This document shows positions 59,172-64,000 of a DNA stretch of 64,000 nucleotides, piece after piece. This DNA comes from Asaia krungthepensis NRIC 0535. Lineage in GTDB: Bacteria; Pseudomonadota; Alphaproteobacteria; Acetobacterales; Acetobacteraceae. The stretch covers positions 1-64,000 of the forward strand of contig NZ_BAPV01000061.1 in assembly GCF_025995175.1 (NCBI RefSeq). Reading direction: 5' to 3'. Under the pieces are notes generated by a model. The model saw nothing but the letters and a program-made list of their open reading frames with translations, did not search any database and was not told the origin of the DNA. Every line of letters begins with the position of its first letter. The first letter of the stretch is position 1. The translations under genes were made by a program, and so were the position numbers.

Positions 59172-59643
59172 ACACCTATAAATCGGCGTGATCCGGGGGA
59201 GTGCAAGTCAAAACCGCAGAATCGGGAAATGATGCCCGCTGACGATTTCTGTGGAATTTTGTCCATCAGCCTCGTTATACACTGCGCCAATGATGGCGTG
59301 GTGCCCCCGTTCGGGGAGGCCCTGCAGGCAGTCCGACCGAGCCCGCGCCGCGTCAGGGGGTATCCACTCGATATCCTCTCATCGTCGAGGAGCCAGTTCA
59401 TGTGCGTTTCAACGCCTGTCGAATCCCTTCGTGGTTTTCACACTCGACCAGCCGCTCCCCCCATACCAGCGCGCACGGTGCGACACGGCTGACGCTTCCT
59501 CGCCGTTCTTCCTGACCTGACCCTGCCGGATTGTCTGACATTCCGCATCTCCCTGATAAGGGGACAGGTCTGATTTCCCAATAAAAACAAGTCTCTCCTG
59601 CGGCAGCGTTTCGCCAGCAGGAGGCCAATTCGGAAGCATTTTG
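59172..59643. other. Intergenic region with a hairpin
   Basis: 472 bases between the divergent desulfurase and hydrolase genes. CTCCTGC pairs with GCAGGAG around 15 nt (59594-59622), just before the hydrolase. No gene seen. Confidence 0.4.
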
Positions 59644-60309
59644 ATGCCAGAAGTCATGTTCGCCGGCCCTGACGGCCGGTTGGAGGGTCGCTACCACCAT
59701 TCCGACGAGCCCAATGCGCCGCTCGCCCTGGTCCTGCACCCGCATCCGCTCCATGGCGGCACCATGAACAACCGCATCACCTATACGATGTACCGGTCGT
59801 TCGAAAAAATGGGTTTCTCTGTCATGCGTTACAACTCGCGTGGCGTTGGACGGTCACAGGGACGCTATGACGGCGGTATCGGCGAGATCTCCGATGCAGC
59901 CGCAGCGCTCGACTGGATGCAGATGGTCAATCCGAACTCGAACGAGCTGTGGATTGCCGGATACTCCTTCGGGGCCTTTGTGGGGATGCAGTTGCTCATG
60001 CGTCGCCCTGAAATCAGTGGCTGGATCAGCGTTGCGCCCCCCGCCAATGACTATGATTTCGGCTTTCTCGCCCCCTGCCCTTGTGGCGGTCTCATGATTG
60101 CGGGCGACAAGGATGACATGGCCCCCGAGCCCGGCATTCGCAAGCTGGTGGACAAACTGAACACCCAGAAGAACGTGGAAGTCGATTACCGTGTCTTCGA
60201 AGGTGCCAACCATATTTTCGCCAGCGAAGCCGAGAAGGTGGCGTTTGCTCTGGAAGATCACGTGACGGTCATGCGTAATCGTCGCGTTCTTGCGATTGCC
60301 GCCGACTAA
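59644..60309 (+). CDS. Alpha/beta hydrolase
   Basis: 221 residues from ATG 59644. LHPHPLHGGTMNN oxyanion region, nucleophile Ser in IAGYSFGAFVGM, the acid in IAGDKDDMAPE, and His in EGANHIFASEAEKV. The layout matches the small hydrolases found throughout alphaproteobacteria; substrate unknown. Followed by a strong terminator. Confidence 0.9.
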   Translation: MPEVMFAGPDGRLEGRYHHSDEPNAPLALVLHPHPLHGGTMNNRITYTMYRSFEKMGFSVMRYNSRGVGRSQGRYDGGIGEISDAAAALDWMQMVNPNSNELWIAGYSFGAFVGMQLLMRRPEISGWISVAPPANDYDFGFLAPCPCGGLMIAGDKDDMAPEPGIRKLVDKLNTQKNVEVDYRVFEGANHIFASEAEKVAFALEDHVTVMRNRRVLAIAAD

Positions 60310-60356
60310 GAGACGATCCCGGCCTCCCGGATCGGAGCCGGGCCAGACGGAATTCT

Positions 60357-60387
60357 AAAAAGGCGGGGGCTTTCCCCGCCTTTTTTG
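60357..60387 (+). terminator. Intrinsic terminator after the alpha/beta hydrolase
   Basis: AGGCGGGG/CCCCGCCT with a 5-nt loop and TTTTTT; A-run on the left, so it may act both ways. Confidence 0.9.
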
Positions 60388-60611
60388 TTAGCCTGGGCGG
60401 AATTATTGGTGTGCGCCTTCGGCGACAGGTCGGCTTTCCCCCAATTTCATGCTAGAGCACGCCCCCTGCCGCGAGGAACCGAACGGCAGTCAACTCCCTA
60501 TGCGCCCAGCTGGCTTCAAGGAAGCATGCGTGGGTCAATTCGATGCGACGGGGTTTTGCCCAAAGCGTGATCTCACGCCGAGCCAACCCGATTTGAGTGG
60601 ATGAAACCGAT

Positions 60612-61868
60612 ATGGCTGAATACGTGCTGAAAAGTCCCTTCCTGAAAGAGGCTGACGCTCGGGGCTATATTTTCCAGTGTACCGACCTGGCCGCCCTTGA
60701 TGAGGCGATGCTGGCAGGCACTGTGACAGGCTATATCGGCTTCGACCCCACTGCGGACTCGCTGCATGTGGGCAATGCGCTCTCGATCATGATGCTGCGC
60801 CTGATGCAGAAACACGGCCATCGCCCGATCGCGCTCATGGGGGGCGGCACTGCCAAGATCGGCGATCCGTCCTTTCGCGACGAGGCACGCGCCCTGATGA
60901 GCCCCGAGAAGCTTGCGCATAACCTGTCCGGGATCGAGATCAGCCTGCGCCAGTTCCTGAGCTTTGGCACAGGCGCCAGCGATGCCATGCTGGTGAATAA
61001 TGCCAACTGGCTGGACCACCTCTCCTATATTGAACTGCTCCAGGATGTGGGTGTCCATTTCTCCATCAGCCGCATGCTGTCTTTCGACAGCGTGAAGCAG
61101 CGTCTGGATCGTGAACAGGGACTGACCTTTCTGGAGTTCAATTACTCCATCCTCCAGTCCTATGATTTCCGCGAGTTGAATCGTCGCCATGGTGCCGTCC
61201 TGCAGATGGGAGGCTCCGATCAGTGGGGTAACATCGTGGCAGGGATCGATCTGGCACGGCGGACAGATGGCAAGCAGGTTTTTGGCTTGACTACCCCGCT
61301 CGTTACCACCGCTTCCGGCGTCAAGATGGGCAAGTCGGCAAAGGGAGCCACCTGGGTGAGCGCCGAAAAACTGCCTGTCTTCGAATACTGGCAGTTCTGG
61401 CGCAATACCGAGGACGCCGATGTCGGGAGGTTCCTCAAGTTCTTTACCGATCTGCCTGTAGAGGAATGCGATCGACTGGGCGCGCTGGAAGGTGCCGAGA
61501 TTAACGAGGCAAAGAAAATCCTTGCTACCGAGGCCACTGCCATCTGTCACGGCCGTGAAGCCGCTCTCGCCGCAGCGGAGACCGCACGACAGGCGTTTGA
61601 AACGGGGAGCCTTGCAGCCGATCTGCCATCCCGCGATCTGGCTCGTGCTGATCTGGAGGCAGGCATCCCGGCTTTTCGCCTTTTTGGCGAATCGGGCCTT
61701 GCTGCCACGAACAGCGAGGCACGTCGCCTGATTCGTGGCGGCGGCGCCCGGTTAAACGACCGGCCGATCCAGGATGAAAACCGGATTATCGGAACCGACG
61801 ATCTCGTTGAGGGGGTTCTCAAACTCTCATCGGGCAAGAAGCGTCACCTGCTTCTGCGCCCGGTCTGA
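60612..61868 (+). CDS. tyrS: Tyrosyl-tRNA synthetase
   Basis: Charges tRNA-Tyr. 418 residues from ATG 60612 (a GTG at 60597 is an in-frame alternative). HIGH-type motif DSLHVGNALS, the KMSKS-type KMGKSAKG, GGSDQWGNIVAGIDL, and a C-terminal S4 domain (SEARRLIRGGGARLNDRPI). An inverted repeat follows at 61884-61929. Confidence 0.97.
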   Translation: MAEYVLKSPFLKEADARGYIFQCTDLAALDEAMLAGTVTGYIGFDPTADSLHVGNALSIMMLRLMQKHGHRPIALMGGGTAKIGDPSFRDEARALMSPEKLAHNLSGIEISLRQFLSFGTGASDAMLVNNANWLDHLSYIELLQDVGVHFSISRMLSFDSVKQRLDREQGLTFLEFNYSILQSYDFRELNRRHGAVLQMGGSDQWGNIVAGIDLARRTDGKQVFGLTTPLVTTASGVKMGKSAKGATWVSAEKLPVFEYWQFWRNTEDADVGRFLKFFTDLPVEECDRLGALEGAEINEAKKILATEATAICHGREAALAAAETARQAFETGSLAADLPSRDLARADLEAGIPAFRLFGESGLAATNSEARRLIRGGGARLNDRPIQDENRIIGTDDLVEGVLKLSSGKKRHLLLRPV

Positions 61869-62338
61869 GCGGATTGTAGTGCCGCCTGGGTAGCGTGACG
61901 GGCGAGGGGGCCTGCCACGCTACCCAGGCCATCCCTCCATCATCGCGAGCGGCTGGTTCGGCGAAATGCCTGTCCCGGCAATCCCTAGCGCCCTGCTAAA
62001 ACACGAAGATCGCCTCGTCCGGTGCAGCCAGAAGCCCCAAGGTAACCACTTGTTCGTTACCTGAACGCGGACTGAGACCATGACCCGATCGACTGTGCCC
62101 GTTGGAGCCCTACAGAGTGGGGCTCGTACGCGAGGTCGTGAAGATTCATAGGAGTGCAGGGACCGCCCCACCCTATCACGGAGCGGACACAAGGCCACCT
62201 TGCCCCGTTCAGCGACCTCCGGCCCGCCCCACTCGTGACAACGCGCCTTGCCGCCTCGGCATTATTCTCATCTCTCTTCGCCCATACGATCAAGACCCGT
62301 AGACAGACGCCGCGCCGAGCCCGATGACTGGTCGAGGG
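61869..62338. other. Intergenic region with inverted repeats
   Basis: 470 bases. A 14-bp perfect inverted repeat, GCCTGGGTAGCGTG with CACGCTACCCAGGC, at 61884-61929 (18-nt loop) follows tyrS. AGGTAAC/GTTACCT is at 62040-62062. Open frames here look non-coding. Confidence 0.5.
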
Positions 62339-63664
62339 TCAAACCGTAACGACGGAAAACGTCTCGAAGGAATGCTGCTGGGTCGACCACGTCATCTCCC
62401 TGTCTCCCACCACGGTCAGGTAACGATCCTCGACGTCGCGTATGCCGCAGGTGGCACCACGGCATTCCGCATGCAGACCACCCGGGCTGGCCAGAGCCCG
62501 GATCTGATCGCCTTCGCGATCGAGGAAGAACTTCCTGCCGCAGATCGTGACGCAGGGATAAGCCTTATGATCGATATGCACGAGGCTGACCGGCGTCGCG
62601 TCCCCTTCCATCCAGACAATATTCGAGCTGGTGAAATGACGGTGACGGGACGAGTAACCAAGCGTTCTGCCTCGATGATCGAGCATCACCGGCGTTCCCA
62701 TCACCAGATGATCTGCCCCGCCCGGACGAAACTCGCCAGTCGCGTAATAGCTGATCAGGGAGCGCAGCAGGATCTGTGCCTGAGCCATATAGCCGTTCCT
62801 TCCGAGCTGCGCACAGATCCTGAACAACAATGTCTCGTCACGCAGCACGTCCCGGTAGTTGAAGCGCTCACGGAAACCCTGACTCACCAGCATATCGTAA
62901 ACAAGTTTCGGAAATCGCGTGTAGCCATTGGCAATACGGTTATAGAGATTGGTCGTGTTACTCCGCCGCATTCGGGACGTGGCTCGCCTCAGATTATCCG
63001 CGCAGATTGTAGCCTCATCTTTTGACACAAGAATCGCAATGAGCTCGCGCAGGTTGTTGCTGCCCTTGAGGCTCTCGAACACGATATGTCCTGCACTGGG
63101 CACGTTGACGGGCAGGAGCTGCGCGCGCTCATGGCCCGTCGCGTAATCGAGCAATCGTCCGACAGTTGCCGTATCACTCCGATGATGCCGGTCGAACAAG
63201 GCGTAAATCTCGCCATGCAGATCACCGGGCTTCACCCCCATCCCGCGCATGGAAGGCTCGCATAAGGCAGCCCATTCGGGAATGACTTCCCCTTCCTGAT
63301 CATCGATGGTCCATTGCGGCCCGAGGGCCAGAGTACGTTCCGAGCCAAGCATTCCGGCATATTTGATCGCGGCATAGGCTCCTGCAGAGAGACCGATCGT
63401 TACCGTCTTTTCGTATTCTGCCATGACGCGCTGCATGACCCGCAGGGCGGTGTGCATGTTGTTGGAATAATACCAGTTCCGCTTCCTGGTGGTGACGCCA
63501 AGACAGGCGATATTATCCGCCTCCACAACGGGTTTGCCAAAATAGGTCGCCCCGGCATTCGCCTCATGCCCGATGCCGATGAATGTTACGAGGATGAACT
63601 CCCTGCTGCCCTCCTGATAATGAACAACGATATCGTCGCTATCGAAAAGGACGTGAGTGGTCAT
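62339..63664 (-). CDS. Unknown protein with alpha/beta-hydrolase-like N-terminus
   Basis: 441 residues, ATG 63664 behind CGGAAG. I do not recognise the family. VTIGLSAGAYAAIKYAG is a GxSxG nucleophile elbow (Ser93), and VPSAGHIVFESLKG could supply the His, so residues 1-220 look like an alpha/beta hydrolase without its usual surroundings. The middle is helical (RFPKLVYDMLVSQGF, AQAQILLRSLISYY); the last 130 residues are strand-rich. No signal peptide or membrane segment. Upstream is an AT-rich stretch with TATAAT on the minus strand (63735-63740). Confidence 0.7.
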   Translation of the reverse strand: MTTHVLFDSDDIVVHYQEGSREFILVTFIGIGHEANAGATYFGKPVVEADNIACLGVTTRKRNWYYSNNMHTALRVMQRVMAEYEKTVTIGLSAGAYAAIKYAGMLGSERTLALGPQWTIDDQEGEVIPEWAALCEPSMRGMGVKPGDLHGEIYALFDRHHRSDTATVGRLLDYATGHERAQLLPVNVPSAGHIVFESLKGSNNLRELIAILVSKDEATICADNLRRATSRMRRSNTTNLYNRIANGYTRFPKLVYDMLVSQGFRERFNYRDVLRDETLLFRICAQLGRNGYMAQAQILLRSLISYYATGEFRPGGADHLVMGTPVMLDHRGRTLGYSSRHRHFTSSNIVWMEGDATPVSLVHIDHKAYPCVTICGRKFFLDREGDQIRALASPGGLHAECRGATCGIRDVEDRYLTVVGDREMTWSTQQHSFETFSVVTV

Positions 63665-64000
63665 TTTACTTCCGTAGAAAATGGTTTTTCATCCAGGCAC
63701 TTTTGTGTGCCGCATGGAAAATGATAATATTTTCATTATATTCTTCAATATTCAACAATTTATCCAATGTTTTTGACGCATTGTCGTGAAATATTTCTGT
63801 CTATTATATGACCCTCCTCACATGGCATTATGACTTCGAAACGAAATCTCGGACCATCTTCCGCTTTTTCAGGAGGTTCCTGACAGATTTTGGGATGATC
63901 GATAATTTCCCCCGGGTACCATACCCCTGGGGCAAAACCTGCTTGCCCGGTAATCTTGAGTCATGCGCAGGAAGTGACATGGCACACTGTGCCCGCGCCA
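63665..64000. other. Right-edge region
   Basis: 336 bases. AT-rich 63715-63790, with a minus-strand TATAAT at 63735-63740, likely the promoter of the preceding minus-strand gene. A minus-strand frame is open from the right edge to about 63830; it could be the end of a gene outside the window, but shows no motif. Confidence 0.35.

Noticed and set aside
63830-64000. Minus-strand open frame reaching the right edge
   Set aside because: Too short and without motif; could be a gene end but cannot be supported.

Overview
The window is GC-rich (I estimate about 60%) chromosomal DNA of an alphaproteobacterium, most probably an acetic acid bacterium (Acetobacteraceae). The indicators are the gene orders aroA-cmk-rpsA and ffs-dnaX-ybaB-recR, the one-cysteine alphaproteobacterial DksA, a FYDLN-type acidic zinc-ribbon protein, and an SDR enzyme very like Gluconobacter xylitol dehydrogenase. 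The genus assignment is inference. Most of the window is core genome; no prophage, complete insertion sequence or CRISPR array was seen.

Layout. 1-3.7 kb: a siderophore-type TonB-dependent receptor running off the left edge, with a Fur-like box over its start codon, and a cyclopropane fatty acid synthase. 3.7-10.6 kb: rpsF-rpsR-rplI, a GNAT gene, rpoD, dnaG and a YqeY-like gene. 10.6-17.5 kb (plus strand): carA with an in-frame N-terminal helix-turn-helix domain, then carB, greA and ilvA. 17.5-26.1 kb: a secreted protein and a three-gene glycosyltransferase operon with very large multidomain enzymes. 26.2-31.4 kb: aroA-cmk-rpsA, diverging from the FYDLN gene and a secreted protein. 31.5-37.4 kb: 4.5S SRP RNA, dnaX, ybaB, recR, an SDR and another glycosyltransferase.

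37.4-46.2 kb: map-ggt, a D,D-carboxypeptidase, clpS-clpA, two small DUF genes and a HAD phosphatase. 46.7-51.4 kb: a HAD-like protein lacking catalytic residues, a DUF333 lipoprotein, two SDRs, and a LOV-domain histidine kinase with its response regulator. 51.8-54.8 kb: flavohemoglobin hmp behind two NsrR-type operators, a decayed HicB-like gene, tRNA-Thr(GGT), dksA and an AT-rich segment. 54.8-59.2 kb: GST, mnmA, a 2Fe-2S ferredoxin and two overlapping cysteine desulfurase genes. 59.6-64 kb: an alpha/beta hydrolase, tyrS, and an unusual hydrolase-like protein of unknown function.

How the genes work together. Several groups are functional units: sulfur mobilisation (two desulfurases, ferredoxin) next to the tRNA thiolase MnmA; the N-end-rule pair ClpS/ClpA; replication and repair genes dnaX/ybaB/recR; a blue-light two-component pair; and NO detoxification under apparent NsrR control. 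The most notable points are carA with two well-placed start sites and paired dyads in its promoter region, an intrinsic terminator encoded inside a signal peptide, the fused glycosyltransferases with an unnamed repeated C-terminal module, and the HAD pseudo-enzyme.
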